Positions 27,754 to 35,999 of a stretch of DNA of 64,000 bases are shown in pieces (positions within the stretch are counted from its first letter, which is position 1; every line of letters begins with the position of its first letter). The stretch comes from Lentisphaerae bacterium ADurb.Bin242 (GTDB lineage: Bacteria; Verrucomicrobiota; Lentisphaeria; Victivallales; UBA1829), in assembly GCA_002069785.1 (NCBI GenBank), contig MWCA01000009.1, positions 21,168-85,167 on the forward strand, given 5' to 3'. Below the pieces are notes generated by a model that had not been told where the DNA came from, ran no database searches, and was given only the letters and a program-made list of their open reading frames with translations. The position numbers and the translations under genes are program-made.

Positions 27754-28770
27754 GAAAACACGTTCGAGAATTTTGGAACACTTCCCGCAGCCTTCGCCCG
27801 TGCAATCGCGCATCTCTTTGCAGTGGAGAACCTCTTTCCACTCCGGGGGAAACTGGCGGTTGTCCATCACATACGGCGCAAAAGTTCCGGAGAATCCAGG
27901 CTCGGTCAGGTCGAACAGATTCCCCGAAAAATGCCCGGACGCATACGCCCCCAGCACCATCCGGGGATTCGGATGGGTCCGCGTCGCCAGCTTCACCACG
28001 TCGAAGAAAGGCTCGTATTCCGCCAGGTCCTCGGGACGGAGCCAGGTGGAACGGAGAAAAGCAAGCACATTCCGTTTGTCCGCGTACAGTTTCCGGCAGA
28101 GGTGGGGGTGAAACTCCTTCACGTTCGCATGGGCGGCGATTTCCGCGTCATGCCCCAGAAGATTGTCGTGGAACGTCTGGAAGGGACAGCACCGGAGACA
28201 TCCGCTGTTGGCCAGCATGCAGAGCTTTTTCCCGTGGCCGGCGCACCAGGCATGAAACTTCGCGACGGTCTCCGGATCGCGCTGGAGATCGCGGCGGATG
28301 TGGAACGAGTCGAAAAGGTCCGAAAGAAACTCCATCGCGGCGACGGAATCGATCCGCATGTTCACGGAGGCGCGCGTCTCCACGGAAGGGAACGCCGCCT
28401 TCACCGCCCACGCGATGAACGGGCTGGCGGTCGTCACGATTTCGGGCAGGAGTTCCAGTTCCTCCAGATAGGAGAGGACCGACTCGACCTCCCTGCGGAG
28501 ATCCTCCCCGACGGCGCGTGCCCCGTAACAGTTCGCATTGAACAGAAGGTCGAGTTTGACTCCCATGCCGCGAAGGACCGAGAGCTCCTCCTCCAGTTCC
28601 GCCTGGGCGCTCCAGTCGCGGGCTCCGCGGCTGGTCCCGAACGCGGGCCGTCCGGTCGGCAGCCCCGGCCAGGGAAAATACACTTCCGCCACCGCGCCGC
28701 GGTAGTCGGACACGATGTTCTGAAACGGTTCTCCACTTTCCGTCTGCCGGTATCCGATGGCAAATTTCAT
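27736..28770 (-). CDS. Peptidase U32-like protein
   Basis: About 344 residues. The N-terminal half resembles the U32 collagenase-like barrel (DYRGAVAEVYFPWPGLPTGR; LDLLFNANCYG; ASPFIAWAVKAAFPSVETRA; VNMRIDS). A Cys-rich segment, NSGCLRCCPFQTFHDN, matches the N-x-G-C-x2-C-P pattern of U32-related proteins, which may bind a metal or Fe-S cluster, and CTGEGCGKC lies near the C-terminus. True proteolysis is doubtful; related U32 proteins act in RNA or cofactor hydroxylation. The start at 28770 overlaps the IclR stop as ATGA; GGGGAG lies nine bases upstream. Confidence 0.55.
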   Translation of the reverse strand: MKFAIGYRQTESGEPFQNIVSDYRGAVAEVYFPWPGLPTGRPAFGTSRGARDWSAQAELEEELSVLRGMGVKLDLLFNANCYGARAVGEDLRREVESVLSYLEELELLPEIVTTASPFIAWAVKAAFPSVETRASVNMRIDSVAAMEFLSDLFDSFHIRRDLQRDPETVAKFHAWCAGHGKKLCMLANSGCLRCCPFQTFHDNLLGHDAEIAAHANVKEFHPHLCRKLYADKRNVLAFLRSTWLRPEDLAEYEPFFDVVKLATRTHPNPRMVLGAYASGHFSGNLFDLTEPGFSGTFAPYVMDNRQFPPEWKEVLHCKEMRDCTGEGCGKCSKILERVFHSWKE

Positions 28771-29513
28771 TCCGTTTTCTCCCCGCACGCCAGTTCCCTT
28801 TCCAGCGTCGTCCGGACTTCGGCGACCGCCCGGCGAACCTTTTCCATGATTCCCGGGATCTCCCTCTCCATACGGACGCCGAGCGAATAGTTTCCGAACA
28901 GGAAAAAAGCAACCGCCACGCCCGGGGAACGTTCCATCCGGTAGACAAGCTCCGCACGCACCTTCCGCTTGACTTCCAGGAAGCGTTCTTCGGTGCCCCA
29001 GCGGGCCACTCCGTATTCGGCGAAGGGGAAGTTCTGCTCAAATGCGCCCGCGTTCGCCGCACAGGACTGGAGGCAGACCGCCGACGCCGAAACATACGGG
29101 GCAAAGGAAACCGGTGTTCCGGGCGTTCCCTGCTGGAGCTCTCCGGGACGGTCCGGCGACATCCGCAAGCGGCATTCGACCCCGCCCGGCGACAGTTCGG
29201 AAAAAGTCAGGATGGCGTCCGGAAACAGCCGGCGGAATTTGCGCAGTTCCCGTCCGGCGGCTTTCAGGAGGATCGTGTTGTTCCGCAAACTCGAAAGCTC
29301 CTGAATGGCGCTTCCGGCGAAATAGCGGTTGGCGTCATCCTTGTCCAGAAAGCCCCTTGCGCGCAGCGTCCGCACCAGATTATGGGCCGTCGGTTTTTTG
29401 AGCGCGAGATGGTCGGCGATTTCGTTCAGGCGCATCCCGTCCGGCGATGCGCACACCAGCTTCAAAATGTCCAGCGCCTTCAACAGCGAAAGAACATAAT
29501 CCGATTGAGCCAT
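28767..29513 (-). CDS. IclR-family transcriptional regulator
   Basis: About 248 residues. The N-terminal winged helix (LLKALDILKLVCASPDGMRL; LNEIADHLALKKPTAHNLVR) and the following IclR effector region (about 80-240, with FAPYVSASAVCLQ in place of the usual pocket motif) identify the family. The start at 29513 has GGGAG upstream; longer in-frame starts to 29585 lack a ribosome site. It is the middle gene of the operon 30646-27736 and is translationally coupled to the U32-like gene. A good palindrome at 30664-30680 near the operon promoter is a candidate binding site (inference). Confidence 0.85.
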   Translation of the reverse strand: MAQSDYVLSLLKALDILKLVCASPDGMRLNEIADHLALKKPTAHNLVRTLRARGFLDKDDANRYFAGSAIQELSSLRNNTILLKAAGRELRKFRRLFPDAILTFSELSPGGVECRLRMSPDRPGELQQGTPGTPVSFAPYVSASAVCLQSCAANAGAFEQNFPFAEYGVARWGTEERFLEVKRKVRAELVYRMERSPGVAVAFFLFGNYSLGVRMEREIPGIMEKVRRAVAEVRTTLERELACGEKTE

Positions 29514-29581
29514 GCTTTTCTTTCTCCCGTAGTTTTCTCTACTGTATCCGCCGAACGGGAAAATGCAAGGAAAAGAAACCG

Positions 29582-30646
29582 TCAATCCGCATCGACGGCA
29601 CCGGCTTTTTTATTGCGGAAGACCGTCCCCTTCGAATATTTCGGGCCGGTGCTCCAGTCCACGCGCCATTCCGGACGCCGCCGGAATTTCTGCCGGAAAG
29701 TGTTCTGGAGCACCCCGCGCGCCTCCAGGCTGATCATGCACGCCCGGGTGCATCCGCGCGCTCCGCAGACCGCCTGTCCGGTGTTGTACAGATTGTGCGG
29801 CTTGCGGTAGAACGGCGACCATTCGCCCGGAACGCTTTCCGGATTGCCTTCCAGATACGACGTTTTCTGCTCCACGCCCGAATGCTTGGCTCCGACGAAG
29901 GCAAAGCCGCACTTTCCCATGTTCAGGTCGCTCCATTCGACTTCACGGCCCCCCAGATTCACTTTCACGGTCTTCTCCGTCGAGAAGGCATGTCCCGGAC
30001 ACGCCCGGACGCATGCCATGCAGCGATTGCACAGTTTCGGTCCGTTGTAGATCGGGTCCGGCTCCAGTTCCAGGTCCGAGAGAATGATCCCCACCCGGCA
30101 GCGCGGGCCGAACTGGGGCGAAAGAAACATCTTGCTGAACCCGATCTCCCCGAGTCCGCACAGATAGGCGGCAATCCGGAGCTGGATCATCACATCGGGC
30201 GTCGCCTGCCCTTCGCGCACGGGACGGCTGTAATTCTCCCTGGCAAACCCTTCATTGTCGATCCCGCGCCAGTCGCTCTGGTGCCCCATGGGAATGGCCT
30301 CGGCTCCGTTGTCCTCGATGAACTTCGACAGATTGATGACCGTCAGGGGCATGTACAGATACGTGATGCCGCCGTAGCCCATCGCGGAGTAATTGCTGAA
30401 ATAGGTGCCTTCCTCGATGCCGCGCAGACTTCCCCGCTCCACCCGGAAAACCATCCCGATGATGGATTTGCATTCGGGCATGATCTGTTTCGGGTCCATC
30501 TGGAGCGGAGCCCCGGCCCAGCGTTCGATGTTTCCGATTCCCACGGCGTCGGCTCCGAACTCGAGCGCCTTCCGCTTGACGGTGTCCGCCGCTTTCCGCG
30601 GAGTGGAAAAGTCCTCCTGATTGAAAGTCCGTGTGTAGATTGCCAT
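29582..30646 (-). CDS. QueG-like 4Fe-4S oxidoreductase
   Basis: About 354 residues. It has two iron-sulfur motifs: CNRCMACVRACPGHA (ferredoxin type, near residue 205) and CGARGCTRAC (near 295). The N-terminal part resembles epoxyqueuosine reductase/reductive dehalogenase proteins (ADAVGIGNIERW; LRIAAYLCGLGEIGFS; FGPRCRVGIILSDLELEPDP). Queuosine reduction would need a corrinoid-binding region, which cannot be confirmed, so the substrate is unknown. The start at 30646 follows AAGGAGG with five bases of spacing; a GTG two codons upstream overlaps that site. First gene of the IclR/U32 operon. Confidence 0.7.
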   Translation of the reverse strand: MAIYTRTFNQEDFSTPRKAADTVKRKALEFGADAVGIGNIERWAGAPLQMDPKQIMPECKSIIGMVFRVERGSLRGIEEGTYFSNYSAMGYGGITYLYMPLTVINLSKFIEDNGAEAIPMGHQSDWRGIDNEGFARENYSRPVREGQATPDVMIQLRIAAYLCGLGEIGFSKMFLSPQFGPRCRVGIILSDLELEPDPIYNGPKLCNRCMACVRACPGHAFSTEKTVKVNLGGREVEWSDLNMGKCGFAFVGAKHSGVEQKTSYLEGNPESVPGEWSPFYRKPHNLYNTGQAVCGARGCTRACMISLEARGVLQNTFRQKFRRRPEWRVDWSTGPKYSKGTVFRNKKAGAVDAD

Positions 30647-30663
30647 AAGCACCTCCTTGAATG

Positions 30664-30729
30664 ATTCATCATTGATGAATATCTATCCATCATTACTGAT
30701 AAACATACTTCTTTTTTTCATTTTGTCAA
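30664..30729 (-). promoter_or_regulatory. Promoter and palindromic operator of the QueG-like/IclR/U32 operon
   Basis: On the minus strand TTGACA (30729-30724), a 16-base spacer and TATGTT (30707-30702) form a promoter. Downstream, ATTCATC-ATT-GATGAAT (30664-30680) is a perfect inverted repeat with 7-base arms, 18 bases before the start codon. It fits a repressor site, plausibly for the IclR protein of the same operon. Confidence 0.6.
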
Positions 30730-30801
30730 GGAATGCAAGAAGAAAAATCATAACTTTTTTCTCATTCGTCAAATTTTCTTGATTTTTTTTGAAATAACCT
30801 C

Positions 30802-30843
30802 TTGACATTGAAAAAGCGGAGAATATATTAAACCGTAAACCGT
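30802..30843 (+). promoter_or_regulatory. Promoter of the middle cassette with tandem 7-base repeats
   Basis: TTGACA (30802-30807), 16-base spacer and TATATT (30824-30829) precede the GntR start at 30866. Immediately downstream AAACCGT is repeated head to tail (30830-30836 and 30837-30843), a candidate operator for the encoded regulator. Confidence 0.65.
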
Positions 30844-30865
30844 TTTGGGTTTTCATGGAGAAAAA

Positions 30866-31972
30866 ATGGCCGAGCAGAAAACAGAACAGGTGAAACGGAT
30901 GATTGTCCGGTATATCCGCGAGAAACAGCTCAAGAGCGGAGAGCGGCTGCCGTCACAGGATTTTTTCCGTAGACAGTTCTCCTGCGGGACAACCACGGTC
31001 CGCGCCGCCATCGACGAACTGAAAAACGACGGGGTCCTGGATGTCCGCGACAAAATCGGAGTCTTCGTGATCGATCCCAATGCGGACGGCCATGCTGCCA
31101 GCGTGATCGGCATCTGCGCCATTTATTCCGATACCCCTTATTACTGCTGCCTTCTCTGCGCCCTTCAAAGCCACCTGAACCGGCTCGGATGCATGGCGCA
31201 TCTCTTTTTCAGATACAAACCGGAGCCCCGGGACGATATGCTTTATCATGATGTTTCCGATTATCCCGGACTCGCCCGCTCCGTGGAAGGCAAGATTCTG
31301 GACGGCATAATCCATCTGGACGACTTCAACGACCGTTCCCTCCGCTTCCTTGCGAAAGCGGGCATTCCGACCCTTTCCGCCTGTGGCCTCCCGCTTTCCG
31401 AAAACAGCGTCTCATACGACTTGAGCGACATCCTCCGGAGAATGTGCGTCCGGCTGAAAAAAATGAATGTGAAGCGTCCCGCGCTGGTCTCGGTCAAAGC
31501 CACGGAGAATCATATCGACCCGCTCTTCCTCGAATGCACCGGCGGCAAAGGCATCATTCTTTCCAACGACGCGTTCACAAACGGAAATCTTTTCGTAAAA
31601 AAATATATGGCGCTTCCCGAAGAAAAACGTCCGGACCTCATTCTTTATCTGGATGACATTCTCGCCCAGTCCATCACGTCCCAGCTGGTATTTCTCCTTC
31701 CGCACGAAAAACTTCCCGGCGCCATGATTCTGCGCAGCAGACAGCTTCGCTCCACGTTCGCCGTCCAAAATCCGGTGTTCTTCAACATGGATCTGGACAG
31801 TTTCGCCGGACTGGTCGTCAGCACTCTCATGAAAAATGTGAAAACCGGCAATATCCGCATCGGGCGGGTCCGCTATCGTCCGGAGGAAGAACCGGAACTC
31901 TCTTTGAAAGATGAACAACAGAATCGTATGGAAACTCAAACGAAATGCAGAAGAGGAGGAATAAGACCATGA
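30866..31972 (+). CDS. GntR-family regulator with LacI-like sensor domain
   Basis: About 368 residues. The GntR winged helix (residues 1-70) has [40 protein letters not shown] and [11 protein letters not shown]. The remaining part is a poorly conserved periplasmic-binding-like domain ([44 protein letters not shown]). The start at 30866 has GGAG five bases upstream; the in-frame TTG at 30845 lacks one. Its stop overlaps the pseudopilin start (ATGA at 31969-31972), so the pair is translationally coupled. It is the first gene of the second regulator - pseudopilin - enzyme cassette. Confidence 0.85.
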   Translation: MAEQKTEQVKRMIVRYIREKQLKSGERLPSQDFFRRQFSCGTTTVRAAIDELKNDGVLDVRDKIGVFVIDPNADGHAASVIGICAIYSDTPYYCCLLCALQSHLNRLGCMAHLFFRYKPEPRDDMLYHDVSDYPGLARSVEGKILDGIIHLDDFNDRSLRFLAKAGIPTLSACGLPLSENSVSYDLSDILRRMCVRLKKMNVKRPALVSVKATENHIDPLFLECTGGKGIILSNDAFTNGNLFVKKYMALPEEKRPDLILYLDDILAQSITSQLVFLLPHEKLPGAMILRSRQLRSTFAVQNPVFFNMDLDSFAGLVVSTLMKNVKTGNIRIGRVRYRPEEEPELSLKDEQQNRMETQTKCRRGGIRP

Positions 31973-32700
31973 AAATCAAAGGCCGCCGTTGGAAATGTTT
32001 CACACTGATCGAGCTTCTGGTCGTGATCGCGATCATCGCGATCCTGGCCGGAATGCTTCTGCCCGCGTTGAACCGGGCCAGAGCCTCCGCCCGCGGCATC
32101 GCATGCCTTTCCAACATCAAACAACTCTACAATTACTGGGCGATGTATGCCAACGACAACAAGGAATTCATCATGAACGTGTACCGGAAAGACGCCTTTT
32201 CGGCTCCGGGCATCCCGGCTCATTGGGGGGAACAGGTCCTCTTTGAATACTTCAATATCCGTTCCGATAAAAACACGGCAACCACCTCAAAACTTTTCCT
32301 GTGTCCGGAAGACAACAAAAAGAACGGCATCTATGTGAACATCAAAATGGTTCCGTTTTCCTACGCCTACAACAATGCGTGCGACTTCGAGACCTTCACG
32401 CTGGCCTGCGGTTCGCCTCCATTCTACAAGCTTTCCCAGAAAAACCGGTATCCCGACAAGACCATGCTGTTCGGCGACCATTGGAAACGGTTTACTCCCA
32501 CCGCAAACGCATTGGATAAAATCCGGTTCCCCTACGGACGGGACATCGGCGTCTACCGCGCCCATTCGGGCGGCATGAACGCGGTCTTCCTGTCGGGCAA
32601 CGCGCAGGCCGTCAACAGCTCCTGGTGGCATGCGGTCTGCTGCAACAATGACCTCTGGAACGTTCCCAGCGCCGCCTGGATAGGAGAAAGGTTCAACTGA
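31969..32700 (+). CDS. Pseudopilin-type protein with prepilin N-terminal domain
   Basis: About 243 residues. The prepilin helix [20 protein letters not shown] starts at residue 10 and runs into [16 protein letters not shown]. The residue before Phe is Cys, not Gly. Near the C-terminus is [12 protein letters not shown], an H-X9-DG-like signature with Ser replacing Asp. It is expected to be an inner-membrane protein processed by a prepilin peptidase. AGAGGAGG precedes the start. The stop codon overlaps the ATG of the DUF4838 gene (TGATG), so all three cassette genes are coupled. Confidence 0.88.
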   Translation: MKIKGRRWKCFTLIELLVVIAIIAILAGMLLPALNRARASARGIACLSNIKQLYNYWAMYANDNKEFIMNVYRKDAFSAPGIPAHWGEQVLFEYFNIRSDKNTATTSKLFLCPEDNKKNGIYVNIKMVPFSYAYNNACDFETFTLACGSPPFYKLSQKNRYPDKTMLFGDHWKRFTPTANALDKIRFPYGRDIGVYRAHSGGMNAVFLSGNAQAVNSSWWHAVCCNNDLWNVPSAAWIGERFN

Positions 32701-35042
32701 TGAAAAATATAAAATTCACCTTCGGATTGCTGTTCCTCGTTTTCTGCGGTTCCCTCTGTGCCGGATTGCAGTTGAGTTCGAACGGGAAAACCTCTTATGC
32801 AATTGTCGTAAGCAATGACGCGACGGAAGCCGAATCCTTCGCCGCCGCGGAGTTGAGCGCATACCTGAAACGGGTCACCGGGGCGGATTTCAGGATCGTC
32901 AAGGATCAAACGCCGGTCCCCTCCCCCGCGATCCATGTCGGAAGCACCACTCTCGCCCGGAAAAACGGAGCGGACGGCTCCCGGCTCGATTCCGAGGAAT
33001 GGATCGTCAAACAGGTCGGCCGAGACCTGATTCTCTCCGGCGGCAGGCCGCGCGGCGTGCTTTACGGCATATATGATTTTCTGGGGAAATATGCGGGCTG
33101 CCGCTGGTATGACCTCCTCACGGAAAAAGTTCCTTCCACCCCGAATCTCACGCTGCCGGACACGGTAGACATCCGGAAAAAACCATTCATCCGTTCCCGT
33201 GCCTTCTACTGGGTCAACGCGGTCCGTCCGGAATACTCCCTCTGGGCGGTGCGGAACCATCTCAATTCGCAGATTGAGAATTCCCCCAGATACGGGTTCC
33301 GCGATGGTTGCGGAAGCCCCTATTTTGTACATACGTACTATCAATATTCCAAAGATTTTCCATTGGAATGCTTCTCCATGAACCGGGATGGAAAGCGTGA
33401 AAAAGCACGGGATGGAAGCGGGCCGGGACAGCTTTGCCTCACCCATCCGCCAACCCTCAAGCTGTGCATTGAAAAACTGCGTTCTTACATTGCCGACGAC
33501 CGGAAAAAAGCAGCGGAGCGGAAGGCGCCGTTTCCCTGGATTTATGAATTTTCATCGTTCGACAACTCCGCCGTGTGCTGGTGTCCGGGCTGCCTTGCGG
33601 CAAAAGAAAAATTCGGAGGGGAGTCCGGACTCATGCTTCACTTCGCCAACCAGCTTGCGGATTCGATTGCGGAAGAGTATCCGGACGTCGCGGTAAGGGT
33701 GAATGCCTACCGGACCACGATGGAGCCGCCGAAAAGTCCGATCAAAGCCCGTAAAAATGTGATTGTGCGCGTGACCGCGCTGGGCGTGGAGTTCGAAGGG
33801 GACAAGGGACGCGATGTCCTGCGGCCCCTGACCGCGAAACAGAACCAGTTGTATGTACAGCACCTGGACGGCTGGAAAAAAGTCTCCGCCCGCATCGGGA
33901 TATGGGATTATTTCCGCATGTTCGGACAAACCTTCGGCGCGCCCGCGTCGAGCATCGGAACCCGGGCGGAGCTGTTCCGGAAATATCATGCGCTCGGGGT
34001 CGAATGCATGTTCATCGAAGGCGAAATCTATCCCGGAATGACCGATCATTTCCTGGACTTGCGCAACTGGCTCACCGGCAAACTGACGGTCGATCCGCTG
34101 GCGGATGTCTCTTCCCTGACGGACGATTTCATGAACGGCTTCTACGGCAAAGCCGCTCCGGCAATGAAGGATTACCTGGAATATGTCGAAAAACGCATGA
34201 AGGAGGAAAAAGACAATCTGGCCACGCGCCATCCGTCGAAGTGGGCGTATCTGGACGATGCGTTCTACCGGCATGCCAAAAACCTCATGGACAAGGCCGA
34301 GGCGCTGGTGAAAAACGATCCGCAGGAACTGGCCCATGTGCGGCAGGAACGTTTCCTGCTGGAAAGCTCCATGCTGAATATGGTTGACAGCTATCCGAAC
34401 AATCCGCTCGGCCTGACCAAAAAGGAACTGACGGACCGGGTCATCCTCGGAGAACAGGCGTTCTGGGAGAAATATCACGGCAAGGCTTACTGGAAAGCCA
34501 ACAGCCGGAAACACACGGAAAAATACATCGCCATGCTGAACCGGCCTCCCCTTCCGAAAGAGTTTCAGGATAAAACGGTGGTCTCGCACCTCTGCTGGTC
34601 GGACATCTCCACCCTTCAGAAGACCGCGGTGGACGATCCGGACGCCGCGGGCGGCAAAGCGCTGGCCGTTCCGGTGTTCAACGGGCTGAATCCCGACACT
34701 TTTCACGACCGGGATTTCCAATACGGAGTGTATGCACCGACGCACAACCCGAAACAGCTTTTCAACAAAACGATCCTGAAAAAAGACCTGCCGCAGGATG
34801 AAAAATACCACTTCCATTATCTCGGACGCACGGCGATTCCCGATCCCCAGACCTATCTCTGGCTTCACTGGTCCTGGCACCTCCAGCCGAAGCTCGGGCA
34901 TCTCTACGATCCGGCCGAACTGGAAACGAAGTTCGACATTTACGCGTCCCTGAAATTCGAGGGGCCCGCTTACGTGAAAGAATCTCAAAAAAAGAACAAT
35001 GTCTTCCTTGACCGCGTTATCGTGGTGCGGGTCGCAAAGTAA
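32700..35042 (+). CDS. Secreted DUF4838 protein (glycoside hydrolase-like)
   Basis: This 780-residue protein begins with a signal peptide ([20 protein letters not shown]), then an alpha-glucuronidase N-terminal-like domain (residues 25-160: ATEAESFAAAELSAYLKRVT; GGRPRGVLYGIYDFLGKYAG), then the DUF4838 region (about 215-480) with the Cys-containing SAVCWCPGCLAAKEKFGGES and a TIM-barrel-like core (YFRMFGQTFG; FIEGEIYPGM). The function of DUF4838 is not established; glycan hydrolysis is likely from its GH67-like N-terminus. It is the last gene of the cassette and reads directly from the pseudopilin stop. Confidence 0.8.
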   Translation: MKNIKFTFGLLFLVFCGSLCAGLQLSSNGKTSYAIVVSNDATEAESFAAAELSAYLKRVTGADFRIVKDQTPVPSPAIHVGSTTLARKNGADGSRLDSEEWIVKQVGRDLILSGGRPRGVLYGIYDFLGKYAGCRWYDLLTEKVPSTPNLTLPDTVDIRKKPFIRSRAFYWVNAVRPEYSLWAVRNHLNSQIENSPRYGFRDGCGSPYFVHTYYQYSKDFPLECFSMNRDGKREKARDGSGPGQLCLTHPPTLKLCIEKLRSYIADDRKKAAERKAPFPWIYEFSSFDNSAVCWCPGCLAAKEKFGGESGLMLHFANQLADSIAEEYPDVAVRVNAYRTTMEPPKSPIKARKNVIVRVTALGVEFEGDKGRDVLRPLTAKQNQLYVQHLDGWKKVSARIGIWDYFRMFGQTFGAPASSIGTRAELFRKYHALGVECMFIEGEIYPGMTDHFLDLRNWLTGKLTVDPLADVSSLTDDFMNGFYGKAAPAMKDYLEYVEKRMKEEKDNLATRHPSKWAYLDDAFYRHAKNLMDKAEALVKNDPQELAHVRQERFLLESSMLNMVDSYPNNPLGLTKKELTDRVILGEQAFWEKYHGKAYWKANSRKHTEKYIAMLNRPPLPKEFQDKTVVSHLCWSDISTLQKTAVDDPDAAGGKALAVPVFNGLNPDTFHDRDFQYGVYAPTHNPKQLFNKTILKKDLPQDEKYHFHYLGRTAIPDPQTYLWLHWSWHLQPKLGHLYDPAELETKFDIYASLKFEGPAYVKESQKKNNVFLDRVIVVRVAK

Positions 35043-35060
35043 ACCTTCCGGAGAGCAAAA

Positions 35061-35148
35061 CCGGCCGGACAGAGGAACCGTCGCCATGTTCCAGGGCATG
35101 AGCGGACAAAGTGGTCTCCTCTGCCCGCTTCCGGTTTCCGCCGGCCGG
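35061..35148 (+). other. Long nested inverted repeats after the DUF4838 gene
   Basis: CCGGCCGG (35061-35068) can pair with CCGGCCGG (35141-35148), and CAGAGG (35070-35075) with CCTCTG (35118-35123), giving a nested long-range fold. CCGGCCGG is itself self-complementary, so other folds are possible. It could be a 3' UTR structure or a terminator without a T-run. Confidence 0.3.
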
Positions 35149-35220
35149 CTTTCCATCCCTGAAAAATCACGGCTCTCACCCTCCGCATAAAAAAAAACGT
35201 ATTTTTTTCCGTACGGGGGG

Positions 35221-35262
35221 TTGACATTTCTTCGTTTGCAATTATAATGTTGAACATAATAA
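35221..35262 (+). promoter_or_regulatory. Promoter and operator of the large operon
   Basis: TTGACA (35221-35226), 16-base spacer and TATAAT (35243-35248) form a near-consensus promoter. An imperfect palindrome with perfect core ATGTT-G-AACAT and 9 of 10 arm matches (35242-35262) overlaps the -10. The core TGTTGAACA resembles FadR/GntR-type sites, so autoregulation by the next gene is likely (inference). Confidence 0.7.
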
Positions 35263-35297
35263 ACTTATTCAAGCATCCAGAAGCGAGGAAAATGGGC

Positions 35298-35999
35298 ATG
35301 AATTCATTCGGAGAACTTCAAACCGTCACGCTGGCGGACGGAGTGGAAAACCGTCTGCTGGAATATATGCGGAACGCCAGCCTGAATCCGGGGGACTCGC
35401 TTCCGAAAGAAGAAGATCTGGCTTCGCACCTCAACGTCAGCCGTCATATCGTGCGGGAAGGCGTCAGCCGCCTCAAGGCGCTGGGACTGGTCGAATCCAG
35501 AAAGAAGCGCGGCATGGTGATGAAACGCCCGAGCGCGTTCACCGGCCTCCGGAAGCTGGCCGAGGCGAACCTCTTCAATCTCCGGGAGCGGGAGGAGTTC
35601 ATGGAGCTCCGCGTGGCGCTCGAACTGGGCATGTGCGACTTCATTTTCGCCCGGAAAACGCCCGAAAAACTGGCAAATCTCCGCAAGGTGGCCGGACTTC
35701 CCAATTCCTCGGTCCAGAAATTCACTACCGAAATCGATTTTCACACGTATCTGATGGAGATCGGCGGCAACCAGATCGCCAGCCAGTTCCGTGAAATCCT
35801 GGCGAACGTCTTCAAGCCCGTGTATGAAGGAAAAGGGCACATCAACCGGACGCTCCGGACGCCCACCCACCATGAGATCTGCGATATTCTCGAGCATGGC
35901 ACTTTCGAGGAGTTCCATGCCCTGATGCGAAAACACTTCGAACCGTATCTTGTCAACGCGGAAAGCGGGAAAACCTCCGCAGGGAAACCGTCCGAATGA
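35298..35999 (+). CDS. FadR-subfamily GntR regulator (FCD domain)
   Basis: About 233 residues. The GntR winged helix (residues 10-80) has NRLLEYMRNASLNPGDSLPK and EEDLASHLNVSRHIVREGVS; the FCD-type helical effector domain (about 90-225) contains FMELRVALELGMCDFIFARK, DFHTYLMEIGGNQI and a late HHEICDIL. FCD members bind carboxylated ligands with a metal. The start at 35298 has GAGG nine bases upstream; the in-frame ATG at 35247 lies inside the promoter -10 and is excluded. It heads the 18-kb operon and overlaps the next gene as ATGA. Confidence 0.85.
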   Translation: MNSFGELQTVTLADGVENRLLEYMRNASLNPGDSLPKEEDLASHLNVSRHIVREGVSRLKALGLVESRKKRGMVMKRPSAFTGLRKLAEANLFNLREREEFMELRVALELGMCDFIFARKTPEKLANLRKVAGLPNSSVQKFTTEIDFHTYLMEIGGNQIASQFREILANVFKPVYEGKGHINRTLRTPTHHEICDILEHGTFEEFHALMRKHFEPYLVNAESGKTSAGKPSE

